Shown here piece by piece: positions 32,650-42,789 of a stretch of DNA of 64,000 bases; the first letter of the stretch is position 1; each line of letters starts with the position of its first letter. The position numbers and the translations under genes were made by a program. Source of the DNA: Gemmiger_A avium (GTDB lineage: Bacteria > Bacillota > Clostridia > Oscillospirales > Ruminococcaceae); the NCBI GenBank assembly GCA_019114585.1, contig DXFE01000117.1, positions 4,721 through 68,720 of the forward strand, written 5' to 3'. Under the pieces are notes generated by a model. It worked only from the letters and a program-made list of their open reading frames with translations, had not been told where the DNA came from and searched no databases.

Positions 32650-32952
32650 TTAATTGTTCAATCGCACACGGCGCCCCACCGGCGTGATGCGCACCGGCAT
32701 CCGCCGCACCCGCACCGGGCGGCAAAGCCGGGCCAGCCCGGCCAGGGCCAGCCCCGCCGCCGGAAGCAGCCCCGCGGCCAGCAGCCGCACCAGATTCGCG
32801 GCCAGGCGCAGCCCCATGCACACCGGGCAGGCGTCGTCCCCGTCGCAGTGGTGGGCGGCCTGCCCGGCCAGCAGCGCCGCGGCCCCCAGCGCCCCGGCCA
32901 GCACCAGCAGCGCCAGCAGCCCCGCCGCCAGACGCAGTACCCGGCCCCTCAC
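32650..32952 (-). CDS. Small membrane protein with HHC..C..C motif next to zur
   Basis: A 100-residue protein with two hydrophobic helices (about residues 8-30 and 48-68) separated by QAAHHCDGDDACPVCMG. The two histidines and three cysteines in a short extracytoplasmic loop look like a metal site, and small proteins with this pattern occur beside Fur-family genes in Clostridia. Its GTG start overlaps the zur stop codon (GTGA), so it is translationally coupled to zur and lies between zur and the zinc transporter. Role in zinc sensing or delivery is inferred. Confidence 0.7.
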   Translation of the reverse strand: MRGRVLRLAAGLLALLVLAGALGAAALLAGQAAHHCDGDDACPVCMGLRLAANLVRLLAAGLLPAAGLALAGLARLCRPVRVRRMPVRITPVGRRVRLNN

Positions 32953-33344
32953 AGCCCGGCCTCCCGGCAGGCGGCGCACACGCCGTATACCACCGTGCGC
33001 CGGGGGTCCACCGCAAAGCCGTGGCCCGCCAGCAGATGGCGGCCGGTCTCGCGGGCCTGTTCGCACCGGATGCGCAGCAGCTGGCCGCACCGCTCGCACT
33101 TGCAGTGCAGCCCCGCCGGGGCGGCGTCCAGGTATTCAAACCGGGCGCCCTCCCCCTCCAGGGTGTACTTGGCGGCCCGGCCCTCGGCCACCAGCCGCTC
33201 CAGATACCGGTAGACGGTGGCGGTGGAGACACTTTCCCCCAGCGCGGCCCGCAGCTGCCCCGCGGTAAAGGGCTGCCCGGCGGTCTGTTCCAGCCAGGTC
33301 TGCATGGCCCGCTGCTGGCGGGTCTGGTAGGCGGTGCGCTGCAT
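32949..33344 (-). CDS. zur: Fur-family regulator, probably Zur
   Basis: A 131-residue metalloregulator. The winged helix contains STATVYRYLERLVAEG, the hinge follows, and the dimerisation domain has two CxxC zinc sites: KCERCGQ near residue 78 and GVCAAC near the C-terminus, plus HCKCERC. ATG at 33344 follows AGGAGG; the in-frame extension to 33443 would start before the promoter. It heads the zinc operon and a perfect Fur-type palindrome lies at its own transcription start, so autorepression is expected. Zinc specificity is inferred from the downstream genes. Confidence 0.9.
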   Translation of the reverse strand: MQRTAYQTRQQRAMQTWLEQTAGQPFTAGQLRAALGESVSTATVYRYLERLVAEGRAAKYTLEGEGARFEYLDAAPAGLHCKCERCGQLLRIRCEQARETGRHLLAGHGFAVDPRRTVVYGVCAACREAGL

Positions 33345-33364
33345 GGTGTGTCCTCCTGTGAATT

Positions 33365-33410
33365 TGAGAATCGTTCTCATAGTATACCCGAAACGCCCCG
33401 CCCCCGTCAA
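33365..33410 (-). promoter_or_regulatory. Promoter and Fur/Zur-type operator of the zinc operon
   Basis: Minus strand TTGACG (33405-33410) and TATACT (33381-33386), 18 bases apart, with the palindrome TGAGAA-CGA-TTCTCA (33365-33379) immediately downstream across the transcription start. Confidence 0.8.
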
Positions 33411-33517
33411 GGGCTGCGGGCAGGTTTCACCGATTCTCCACAACCGGCAAAATCCGCCCTCAGCATACCAATTCCGCGCTTTTCTTGGTTAATTATGCAA
33501 AGCAGCCCCCCCGGCGA

Positions 33518-33546
33518 TTGAAAAGCCCGGGGGCGAAACGTACAAT
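33518..33546 (+). promoter_or_regulatory. Promoter of the Tad pilus operon
   Basis: TTGAAA (33518-33523) and TACAAT (33541-33546) with exactly 17 bases between, 52 bases before the first gene. Confidence 0.8.
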
Positions 33547-33598
33547 GAATCTGTTAATAAAGTATTCACAAATTCCACATATGCGGGAGGGTTCCACC

Positions 33599-34630
33599 AT
33601 GGCGATCAAACTACTTTTCTGCTGGCAGGACCGGTATTTCGGCGAGCAGCTGAACCTGCTGCTCAGTGAGGATCCCCGCTCTTTCCGGGTGCTGTACTTC
33701 ACCGACCCGGCCCGCGCGGCGGACTGGCTGCGCACCAGCGGCGAAACGGTGGACTGCATCCTGGGCGCGCCGGGCTTTCTGCGGGGGCTGGACCCCTCGT
33801 ATGGCCTGCCGGTAGCCCTGGGGGAGGACACCAGCACCGAGGAACCCCTTTCCGTTAATATGTACCAGCGCCGCCAGGACCTGGTGGACGAGCTGAAAAA
33901 CCTGCTGCGGGCCAAGGGCCTGCTGGCGGCGGCCGCGGCCTCCCGCAGCCAGGGCCGGGTGATCGCCTTCTTCTCCACCCAGGGCGGCGCGGGCAAGACC
34001 ACCCTGGCCTACCTGACCGCCCTCAAGGCGGCGGAGCAGGGCAAGACGGTCTATCTGAATCTGGAAGCCGCCCCCTGCACCGATTCCCTCTATGCCCCCT
34101 GCGGCACGGTGAGCGCCGAGGAATACCTCTGCGCCGTGCAGGACCGGGAGGACCCGGCCCATACCCTGCTGCCGGCGCTGAGCCGCAACGAGCACGACGT
34201 GCTGGTGCTTCCCACCCCCGCCAGCGTGCGGGACCAGAGCGCTTTGACCGGCCCGGACGTGCAGTTTCTGGTGGAATCCATCCTGCGGGGCGCCTCGCCG
34301 GACTGGCTGATCCTGGATCTGTCCTCGGTGCTGAACGAGGTATCCGGCCGGGCCATGGAGCTGGCCGACCGGGTGGTGCTGGTCTACGGGGACGACCGCC
34401 TGGGCGAGCACAAGCGCCGGCGTTTTCTGGCCGACCCGGCCTTTTCCAGCCTGCCCTGCGCGGGCAAGGAGCTGGTGGCGGGCAACCGCTGCCGGGAAAA
34501 GTACGCCGACGGCCGCTATCAGGTGGCCTTCCCCTACTCCGCCAGCCTGGCCAGCGTGCCGGACGTGCGGGCGGTGCTGCGGGGCAACCCGGACCTGGAA
34601 AAGGGCTGCGCCGCCATCCTGAGTTTCTGA
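33599..34630 (+). CDS. CpaE/TadZ-like AAA ATPase of the Tad pilus
   Basis: A 343-residue MinD/ParA-superfamily protein. A receiver-like N-terminal domain without a clear phospho-acceptor (residues 1-120) is followed by a deviant Walker A, STQGGAGKTTLAY, near residue 122. The Walker B-like LILDLSS and the fold match TadZ/CpaE, which positions pilus machines at a cell pole. ATG at 33599 follows GGGAGG. It is the first gene of the operon directly behind a strong promoter. Confidence 0.85.
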   Translation: MAIKLLFCWQDRYFGEQLNLLLSEDPRSFRVLYFTDPARAADWLRTSGETVDCILGAPGFLRGLDPSYGLPVALGEDTSTEEPLSVNMYQRRQDLVDELKNLLRAKGLLAAAAASRSQGRVIAFFSTQGGAGKTTLAYLTALKAAEQGKTVYLNLEAAPCTDSLYAPCGTVSAEEYLCAVQDREDPAHTLLPALSRNEHDVLVLPTPASVRDQSALTGPDVQFLVESILRGASPDWLILDLSSVLNEVSGRAMELADRVVLVYGDDRLGEHKRRRFLADPAFSSLPCAGKELVAGNRCREKYADGRYQVAFPYSASLASVPDVRAVLRGNPDLEKGCAAILSF

Positions 34631-34649
34631 GCGTAAAGGAGCAACCGGC

Positions 34650-35894
<1,245 letters not shown>

Positions 35895-35895
35895 T

Positions 35896-36708
35896 ATGAG
35901 CAAAAAGCAGAAAGCCCCCAAAAAGGTCAAGGAGCCGCCCCGTCCGGAGCGCACCGAGTCCGGCGGGCTGGACTATTCGGTCTACTACATGAAGCCCGCC
36001 GAAAGGCTGGGCTATATCCTGCTGGCCGCGGCGGGGCTGTTCGCGCTGGGGTATATCTTTTACCGGTCGGCGATCCTGGCGGGGCTGCTGGCGCTGCTGT
36101 CCCTGAAATACCCGGCCATCCGCACCAAGCAGATCATCGCGGCCCGCCGCCGCAAGCTGACGCTGCAGTTCAAGGATATGCTGTACAGCCTGTCCTCGGC
36201 GCTGGGGGCGGGCTGCTCGGTGGAAAAGGCCATGGCGGTGGCCCTGGAGGATATGGAGCGCCAGTACGTGGACCCGCGCACCCACATCATCCAGGAGCTG
36301 GAGCTGATCGTCTCCAAGCTGAGCATGAACCAGAACATCGAGGACCTGCTGATCGATCTGTCCGAGCGGTCGGGCATCGACGACATCCGCACCTTTGCCA
36401 ATATCTTTGAGATTTCCAAGCGCACCGGCGGCAACCTGATCCAGATCATCCGGCAGACCTCCGACGTGATCAGCCAGAAGATCGAGACCAAGCAGGAGAT
36501 CGACACCCTGCTGGCGGAAAAGAAGATGGAGCAGAAGGTGCTGACCGTCATGCCCATCCTGCTGATGCTGCTGCTGACCCAGACCACCGGCGACTTTATG
36601 GCGCCGCTGTTCCACAACCCCGCGGGCGTGCTGGTGTCCACCATCGCGCTGGCTTTGATCGGGGTGGGCTACCTGTGGGGCCTGAAACTCACCGACATCA
36701 CCATTTAA
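35896..36708 (+). CDS. tadB: Tad membrane assembly protein TadB
   Basis: A 270-residue GspF-type protein. A basic, proline-rich start (KKQKAPKKVKEPPRPE) leads into two hydrophobic helices, then the T2SSF domain with FKDMLYSLSSALGAGCSVEKAM near residue 93 and two C-terminal helices. ATG at 35896 overlaps the stop region of tadA (one base apart) and lacks a strong site, consistent with coupled translation. Confidence 0.9.
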   Translation: MSKKQKAPKKVKEPPRPERTESGGLDYSVYYMKPAERLGYILLAAAGLFALGYIFYRSAILAGLLALLSLKYPAIRTKQIIAARRRKLTLQFKDMLYSLSSALGAGCSVEKAMAVALEDMERQYVDPRTHIIQELELIVSKLSMNQNIEDLLIDLSERSGIDDIRTFANIFEISKRTGGNLIQIIRQTSDVISQKIETKQEIDTLLAEKKMEQKVLTVMPILLMLLLTQTTGDFMAPLFHNPAGVLVSTIALALIGVGYLWGLKLTDITI

Positions 36709-36721
36709 GGAGGAACGCGGT

Positions 36722-37591
36722 ATGGAAAGCCTGATCTACATCCCCTTTCTGGTGGTGATGGTGGTGTTCGCCCTGCTCTACCTGAAAGGCAAAACCAAAT
36801 ACGCCGCCTTCGTGTCGGCGCTGGATAAGGAGACCTTCGGCCTGCGGGACTTTTTCCCGGTGGGCTTCATGGCCATGGAGCTCAGCGGCTACAAGTACGC
36901 CTCCAACCTGGACCGCACCCTGCGCCGCCAGCTGGCCGAGCTGTATACCGCCGAGTACCAGGAGTTCTACCTGCGGGTGATCTGGGCCCAGGCGGTGACC
37001 AACGCGCTGATCGGCCTGCTCATGGGCACTTTGTTCTTTGCCGCCATGGGGGGCGACCCCCTGATGCTGGTGGTGGGCGCGGCGCTGGGCGGCGTGCTGG
37101 CCTGGGCGGCCTTTTCCGATGTGAAGAACCGGGTGGAAAAGCGCCATCTGCTGGTGGCGGTGGACCTGCCCGATCTGACCAACCAGATCATCATCCTCTC
37201 CGGCGCGGGGCTTACCATCCGGGCGGCCCTGCTCAAGATCAGCGCCGAGATGCCCGCCTCCGGCCCGCTGTACCAGGCCCTGGCCAAAACCACCGAAAAG
37301 ATGGAGCACGGCGCCACCGATGAGGAGGCGCTGGACCAGCTGACGGTGGCCTGCAACATGCCCCAGGTGCGGCGGTTCGTGTCGGTGATTTTGCAGAACA
37401 TGCACCGGGGCGGCGCGGACGTGCTGGTCGCCTTGCAGGACATCGGCAAGGAGCTGTGGGAGGCCCGCAAGGCGGCCGCCCGGCAGATCGCCGAAGAAAC
37501 ATCCACCAAGCTGCTGTTCCCCATGATGCTGATGCTGATCGCCGTCATCCTGCTGGTGGCGGCGCCGGCGGTCATGGGGATGGCGATATAA
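36722..37591 (+). CDS. tadC: Tad membrane assembly protein TadC
   Basis: A 289-residue GspF-type protein. The T2SSF domain is recognisable from DLPDLTNQIIILSGAGLTIRAALLKI near residue 143, with helices at each end. AAGGAGG precedes ATG. With TadB it forms the inner-membrane platform that TadA turns. Order tadA-tadB-tadC is standard. Confidence 0.9.
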   Translation: MESLIYIPFLVVMVVFALLYLKGKTKYAAFVSALDKETFGLRDFFPVGFMAMELSGYKYASNLDRTLRRQLAELYTAEYQEFYLRVIWAQAVTNALIGLLMGTLFFAAMGGDPLMLVVGAALGGVLAWAAFSDVKNRVEKRHLLVAVDLPDLTNQIIILSGAGLTIRAALLKISAEMPASGPLYQALAKTTEKMEHGATDEEALDQLTVACNMPQVRRFVSVILQNMHRGGADVLVALQDIGKELWEARKAAARQIAEETSTKLLFPMMLMLIAVILLVAAPAVMGMAI

Positions 37592-37641
37592 CCGTCCCGC
37601 CCCGCGCGGGGCCACGACCAGAGGAAAGGAGGAAACCACCC

Positions 37642-37830
37642 ATGAAAGAGATGCTTCGCCGTTTCTGGCAGGAGGAGGAAGGCATGGGCACCGTGGAGAT
37701 CGTGATCATCATCGGCATCCTGGTGGCCGTGGCCCTGATCTTCCGCAAAGCGCTGCTGGGCTTTGTTCAGGATCTGATGGACAAGTTCTTCGACACCGGC
37801 AATGTGCCGGGCGTGACCGATCCCGCCTGA
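37642..37830 (+). CDS. Flp-type (type IVb) pilin
   Basis: A 62-residue prepilin. A 14-residue charged leader (MKEMLRRFWQEEEG) ends in Gly, followed by MGTVEIVIIIGILVAVALIF, giving the cleavage point G|M with Glu at mature position 5. It matches the Flp1-like clostridial family. AAAGGAGG precedes ATG. As the only small pilin with this architecture it is the likely major subunit. Two prepilin peptidase genes lie downstream. Confidence 0.85.
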   Translation: MKEMLRRFWQEEEGMGTVEIVIIIGILVAVALIFRKALLGFVQDLMDKFFDTGNVPGVTDPA

Positions 37831-37901
37831 TCCGCACACAGCACCCCGGGGCGGGCCGCCGGCCCGCCCCTTACCAAGATTTTCAGCAAGGAGGCAACCC
37901 C

Positions 37902-38516
37902 ATGAAAAAACGCGGCCGCTGCCAAGGCTCCATGACGGTGGAGATGGCCATTCTGTTCCCGGTGATCTTCTTCACCATTCTGGGGATGCTGTACCTTTGT
38001 ATCATAAAATACCAGAACATCGCCGCGGGCACCGCCGCCATGCGGGCCGCGGCCCGGGGCGCTGCCTGCTGGGACAAGCTGGGCGGCGACGGGGCCTGGG
38101 ATTTCCAGACCCTGGAGGGCGAGGAGAGCGGCGGCGGCCTGCTGGTGGCCGCCAACTACTCCGACCACGACCCCTACCGCTATATTCTGGACACCAAGTC
38201 GGAAAAGCGGCTGGCCAATATCCAGGCCTATGCCCGCTGGCTGGTGGAGGGCAATCCCTCGGTCATGGGGGAGGACGCCGGCTCCAAGGAACCGGTGGTG
38301 ACCAAAACCGGCAACATCCTGCAGAAATACGTCACCGTTTCCATCACCAAGCGGTACACCAATCCGTTTGAAGATGTGATGGCCCAGGTGGGCCTGTCGG
38401 CGCCGGACGAGGCGGTCATCACCGCCAGCGCCCCGCTGAACACCCCCGCCGAATTCATCCGCAACGCGTCCTTTATCTACGATCTGGTCAAGGGCGACGG
38501 CTACAAGGGGGGCTGA
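37902..38516 (+). CDS. TadE-like pseudopilin
   Basis: A 204-residue minor pilin. The leader MKKRGRCQG precedes SMTVEMAILFPVIFFTILG, with Gly-1 and Glu5 kept and a single hydrophobic helix. The rest is a soluble domain containing SKEPVVTKTGNILQ. TadE proteins cap or prime Flp filaments. Placed between the Flp gene and the DUF5702 gene; AAGGAGG upstream. Confidence 0.8.
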   Translation: MKKRGRCQGSMTVEMAILFPVIFFTILGMLYLCIIKYQNIAAGTAAMRAAARGAACWDKLGGDGAWDFQTLEGEESGGGLLVAANYSDHDPYRYILDTKSEKRLANIQAYARWLVEGNPSVMGEDAGSKEPVVTKTGNILQKYVTVSITKRYTNPFEDVMAQVGLSAPDEAVITASAPLNTPAEFIRNASFIYDLVKGDGYKGG

Positions 38517-38519
38517 CCG

Positions 38520-41405
38520 ATGCACCGCCGATGGAAAAAGCGTCTGACCGGCGCCATCAGCATCTTTCTCACCATCATTTTTGTCTCCAACTATGCCCTG
38601 ATCGGCCTTCTGGTGGACAGCGGCCGCCTGCGCATGGCCCGTGCCGTGGCCGAGGGCGCACTGGACAACGCCGGTGCCTCGGTGCTGTCCTACTACAACC
38701 GGATGCTCTACGACCTGTACGGGCTGTTCGCCACCGACTCGCTGACCGAGGAGGACATCACCCGGCTGCTGGGCGACTACGCGGAAAAGACCCTGGGCAC
38801 CGTGCCGGTGGAGGAAAGCGCCCTCACCAGCCTGGTGGACGCGGTCACCAGCGCGGTTGGCGGCCTGACCGGCGAGGACGGGGAGGAACTGCCCACCTTT
38901 GACCTGTACAGCTTTGACGCCGAGGTCACCCTGGTGGACGGGGCCAGCCATACCCTGGCCAACACCGAGGCGGTGGAGGCCCAGATCATCGACCACATGA
39001 AATACCGGGCGCCGGAAAACCTGTTCAACGCCGCCACCAGCGGCGACAGCTTCCTGGGCAAACTGCAGGGGCTGTTTGATCTGACCGAGCGCATGAGCGT
39101 CACCAAGGACAAGCTGGAACTGACCGGGGGCAAGGAAGCCCTGTTCCGCAGCGCGTCCGACATGATCACCAAGATCGGCAACTTCAACGCCAACGTGGCC
39201 GCCTTTGCGGCCAATCCCGCCGACCCCTACCAGTACCTGCGGGAGCTGGATGAACGGTTCACCGAGATCGGCAACGAGTACGAGATCGAACCGGAGGAGA
39301 CCCCCGCCCAGACGACGGAGGGCGATGCCTCTTCCACCCAGACATCGGAGAGCGAGCCCTCCGTCACCCAGGAAAACGGCGGCAGCAAGCGGGATGAGCA
39401 GATCGAAGCCGCCCGCGCCCAGTACGAGGAGGCCGCCGGCCATACCGGCGACGCCTACGCCTCGCTGTACAGCCAGGCGCTGAGCCTGTACCAGCAGGCC
39501 AACACCCTGCGGGACGAGACCACCACGCTGGTGGCCAACTACGAAAGCTACATCAGCCAGCTGCAGGCCAAGCTGGACGAGGACCCGGACAACGAGAACT
39601 ACAAGACCGTCTACCTGCCGGAGATCGAGCAGGCCCAGGCCACCTGCGGCGAGATGCTCAAGAACATCGACCTGGTGCTGATGACCCGGCCCTATCTGAG
39701 CGACCTGGCCGGCAGCGCCGGGGAGATGGACAGCGCCTTCACCGACCTGAGCGCCCAGGTGATCGACTACCGGCTGTACGGCGAGGCAAGCGGCGAAAGC
39801 CAGGTCTCCGCCAGCCTGGTCACCACCGTGGAGGGCTCCATGGGCCCCTACGGGGAAGCGATGAACACGCTGCTCAGTGAGCTGGGCACCACCAAGGCCA
39901 CCCTGGCGGACATGGCGTCCAGCTTCCGCCAGCCGGAGCAGCCCAAAATCCAAACCGAGGTATCCGCCGACGGGAACAAGGCCAGCCAGAACGCCGAAAA
40001 GGACACCAAGAAAGAGGATCTGCGCAGCCTGAACGCCGACGATCTGGCCGTTCCCTTCGAGACTACCGGCGAGCCCAACTGGAACGGTGTGATCTCCGGC
40101 TCGATGGACACCGAGAACACCAGCGCCATCCTTTCCGCCGGGCTGGATCTGATCGAAAAGATCGGCCAGGTGCTGGAGGGCGCGCGGGACAGCCTGTACA
40201 TCAACGAGTACGCCATCGCCTACTTCCCCAACTATGTGCAGCACTACAACGCGGCGGACTCCGACCTGGCCAAGGACGCGGACAACGCCTATCTGATCGA
40301 CGACAGCAAGTATTTTGCCCCCTATAACGCCAGCCAGGCGGAGCTGGAATACATCCTCACCGGCAATGCCAACGCCACCGCCAGCGTGGCCACCATCTCG
40401 GCCCAGCTGCTGGGTATCCGGATGGCGCTGAACACCGCCGCCATCTTTACCGATTCCGCCAAGGTGGCCCAGGCCAACGCCCTGGCCGCCGCCATCTCCG
40501 GGCCCCTGGCCCCGCTGGTATCGGCGGGCCTGCTGATCGCCTGGGCCCTGGCCGAGTCCGCCCTGGACGTGGCCGACCTGCTCAAGGGCGAGGACGTGCA
40601 GCTCTTCAAACAGGGGGCCGACTGGAAGATCTCGGCGGAGGGCCTGGTCAAGGAAGCGGTCAGCGAAGCCGCCGAGTACGTCTCCGGCGAGGTGGCCGAC
40701 GCGGTCAACAGCGCCATCTCCGACGCCGCCGCTTCGGTGGAACAGGCCGCCAACCAGGCGGTCTACAAGGCCTACCAGGCCATCCAGTCCGGCGCGCAGG
40801 ACGCGGTCAGCACCGCCGGCTCCACCCTGACCGACTGGGCCGGCCAGCTGGGCGGCCAGGTACCGGGGGTGGACGCGGGCACCGTGAGCAGCGCGCTGAA
40901 CAGCGGGCTGGGCGCGGCGGAATCCGCGGCCATCGGCCTGCTGGACAACGCCAAGGACCAGGCGCTGGTCAAGGTGAACCAGGCGGTGCGCAACGTGAGC
41001 ACTACCCTGCAGGACAAGGTCAGCACCCTCACCGGCGAGGCCGCGGAAAAGGCCGCTGAGGCGCTGTCCAACGGGCTGAACAAGATCCTTCCCAGCGGCC
41101 AGGTGGTCAACACCGGTTCCAACACCGGCAGCTTTGACGTGACCCTGAACTACATGGACTATATGCGCATCTTCCTGCTGTTCGCGGGCAACACCACCAA
41201 GGTACAGCGGATCCAGCAGCTGATCCAGGCCAACCTGCGCTACGGCGGCCAGAGCGAGTTCTCCATGGCCGGGTCCTATGTGTCGGTGGCCAGCAAGCTG
41301 GACGGCTCCACCCGTTTCCTGTTCATGAGCGCGGCGTTCCTGCCCATGTCCATGAAGCGGGACGGCCGGATGAACTTTACCGTATACAGCCGGATGGGCT
41401 ATTAA
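38520..41405 (+). CDS. Large TadG-like DUF5702 protein
   Basis: A 961-residue exported protein. It starts KKRLTGAISIFLTIIFVSNYALIGLLVD, a short basic leader and one hydrophobic helix resembling a prepilin start but without Glu5. The following SGRLRMARAVAEGALDNAGASVL segment is the DUF5702 signature. The long soluble remainder is helical and Ala/Asp-rich, with coiled-coil stretches and an acidic Thr/Ser region near residues 255-285. In clostridial Tad loci this protein replaces TadG and probably sits at the pilus base or on the surface. It begins 3 bases after the TadE-like gene. Confidence 0.8.
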   Translation: MHRRWKKRLTGAISIFLTIIFVSNYALIGLLVDSGRLRMARAVAEGALDNAGASVLSYYNRMLYDLYGLFATDSLTEEDITRLLGDYAEKTLGTVPVEESALTSLVDAVTSAVGGLTGEDGEELPTFDLYSFDAEVTLVDGASHTLANTEAVEAQIIDHMKYRAPENLFNAATSGDSFLGKLQGLFDLTERMSVTKDKLELTGGKEALFRSASDMITKIGNFNANVAAFAANPADPYQYLRELDERFTEIGNEYEIEPEETPAQTTEGDASSTQTSESEPSVTQENGGSKRDEQIEAARAQYEEAAGHTGDAYASLYSQALSLYQQANTLRDETTTLVANYESYISQLQAKLDEDPDNENYKTVYLPEIEQAQATCGEMLKNIDLVLMTRPYLSDLAGSAGEMDSAFTDLSAQVIDYRLYGEASGESQVSASLVTTVEGSMGPYGEAMNTLLSELGTTKATLADMASSFRQPEQPKIQTEVSADGNKASQNAEKDTKKEDLRSLNADDLAVPFETTGEPNWNGVISGSMDTENTSAILSAGLDLIEKIGQVLEGARDSLYINEYAIAYFPNYVQHYNAADSDLAKDADNAYLIDDSKYFAPYNASQAELEYILTGNANATASVATISAQLLGIRMALNTAAIFTDSAKVAQANALAAAISGPLAPLVSAGLLIAWALAESALDVADLLKGEDVQLFKQGADWKISAEGLVKEAVSEAAEYVSGEVADAVNSAISDAAASVEQAANQAVYKAYQAIQSGAQDAVSTAGSTLTDWAGQLGGQVPGVDAGTVSSALNSGLGAAESAAIGLLDNAKDQALVKVNQAVRNVSTTLQDKVSTLTGEAAEKAAEALSNGLNKILPSGQVVNTGSNTGSFDVTLNYMDYMRIFLLFAGNTTKVQRIQQLIQANLRYGGQSEFSMAGSYVSVASKLDGSTRFLFMSAAFLPMSMKRDGRMNFTVYSRMGY

Positions 41406-41417
41406 AGGAGGGGTACG

Positions 41418-42113
41418 ATGGGCAAGAAAAAGGGCGCGATGACGGTGGAAGCCGCCATCGTGCTGCCGCTGTACATCCTGCTTCTGACCTTTCTGGTCAA
41501 CTTTCTCAACATCTACTACCTGCACACGGTGGTGCAGCACGGGCTGAACAGCGCCGCCTCCACCCTGGCCCAGTACTGCTACGCGGTAGACCTGACCCTG
41601 GGGGTGGAAAACCTCTCCCTGCAGGAGGAGACCAGCGCCAAAGCCCAGCAGCTGGGGGACGCGATCAACAACTTCTACGACGCCTCCACCGACGCGCTGA
41701 CCCTGTTCAACGACGGCATCTCCCTGGACAATCTGGGCAAGCTGCTGGACAGCGGCAAGACCTTCATCAATGCCTCCTCCAACCTGGTCAGCAAGGTGCA
41801 GGGGGTAACCGGGGAGGACGTGGCCAACCTGGTGCTCACCGGCATGGTGGAGACCGGCGGCGGCATGCTGGTGGAAGCCATGGTGGACGACTACCTGGAC
41901 CAGATGAAGATCAACCGGGATCTGCTGGGCGGGGATATCCAGTACGGGCTGTACATCACGTCGGACGGCCGGTATGACCTGATCCTGACCGCCGCCTACC
42001 AGTACAACGACCCGCTGTTTGCCCTGTTCACGCCGGGCTTTGCCATCCGCCAGCAGGCGGTGGTGCATCCCTGGATCGGCGGCACCACCCCCGGCCTGCG
42101 GGGCGGCGGCTGA
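41418..42113 (+). CDS. Second TadE-like pseudopilin
   Basis: A 231-residue minor pilin. The leader MGKKKG precedes AMTVEAAIVLPLYILLLTFLVNF, with Gly-1 and Glu5. The soluble part is helical and contains SLDNLGKLLDSGKTF. AAGGAGG lies upstream. It is another substrate for the prepilin peptidases; it resembles the first TadE-like protein only in the N-terminal pattern. Confidence 0.8.
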   Translation: MGKKKGAMTVEAAIVLPLYILLLTFLVNFLNIYYLHTVVQHGLNSAASTLAQYCYAVDLTLGVENLSLQEETSAKAQQLGDAINNFYDASTDALTLFNDGISLDNLGKLLDSGKTFINASSNLVSKVQGVTGEDVANLVLTGMVETGGGMLVEAMVDDYLDQMKINRDLLGGDIQYGLYITSDGRYDLILTAAYQYNDPLFALFTPGFAIRQQAVVHPWIGGTTPGLRGGG

Positions 42114-42137
42114 TCCTTTCCACAAGAGGTGTTTTGT

Positions 42138-42755
42138 TTGTTAGACTATGGTTTGGGCGCTTTGTGCGGCGCGGTGCTGGGCTTCGGCGCGGCGTTTTTC
42201 GCCCAGGGCGGCCTTTTGGACCGGCGGCTGTTTCTGCGCCTTTGCCGGATGCCGGGCCGCTGGCACCGCCAGCGGTGGCTGCTGGCCGGGCTGGGGGCGC
42301 TGCTGGGGGTGTACATCGTCTGGGTGCAGGAGGGCTTCGGCCGCGGCGCGGCGGGGCTGCTTCTGCTCACCGGGCTGCTGCTGTCCGCCTCGGTCACCGA
42401 CCTGCGCCGCCGCCAGATCCATACCGACTGCCTGGCCGTCTACGCGGTGCTGCTGTTTGTCTGGCAGTGCACCGGCGGGCTGTGGAGCCTGCTCAACGGC
42501 GCGCTGGGCGCGGCGCTGGGGCTGGCGGCGCTGGGGATTCCCCGGCTTGTGCGCCCGGCGGCGGTGGGCGGCGGCGACGTGCTGCTGCTGGCCGTCTGCG
42601 GCCTGGCCGCCGGATTCCCCGGCGTGGTGTATCTGATGTTCCGGGGAATGGTGGTGCTGGCCCTGGTGGGCGTGGTGCAGCTGGCGCTGCGCCGGGCCGA
42701 CCGGAAAAGCACCCTGCCCCTGGCCCCCTTTCTTCTGCTGGGCGCGCTGGTGTAA
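42138..42755 (+). CDS. Prepilin peptidase (A24 family), first copy
   Basis: A 205-residue membrane aspartic protease with about six helices. The two catalytic Asp motifs are SVTDLRRRQI and GGGDVLL. A long N-terminal half (helices before SVTD) makes it longer than the second copy. Start TTG at 42138 is chosen because AGAGGT lies 7-8 bases upstream; a GTG three codons earlier would overlap that site. It should cleave the Flp and TadE-like precursors. Confidence 0.8.
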   Translation: MLDYGLGALCGAVLGFGAAFFAQGGLLDRRLFLRLCRMPGRWHRQRWLLAGLGALLGVYIVWVQEGFGRGAAGLLLLTGLLLSASVTDLRRRQIHTDCLAVYAVLLFVWQCTGGLWSLLNGALGAALGLAALGIPRLVRPAAVGGGDVLLLAVCGLAAGFPGVVYLMFRGMVVLALVGVVQLALRRADRKSTLPLAPFLLLGALV

Positions 42756-42789
42756 GCCGCCCCTTATCCCATGAACGGAGGAGATCCCC

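Noticed and set aside
37767..42125. A 1452-codon open frame antisense to the pilus genes
   Set aside because: High G/C at third positions removes stops from antisense frames. The plus-strand genes have recognisable families and ribosome sites; the antisense product is low-complexity Gln/His/Val sequence.
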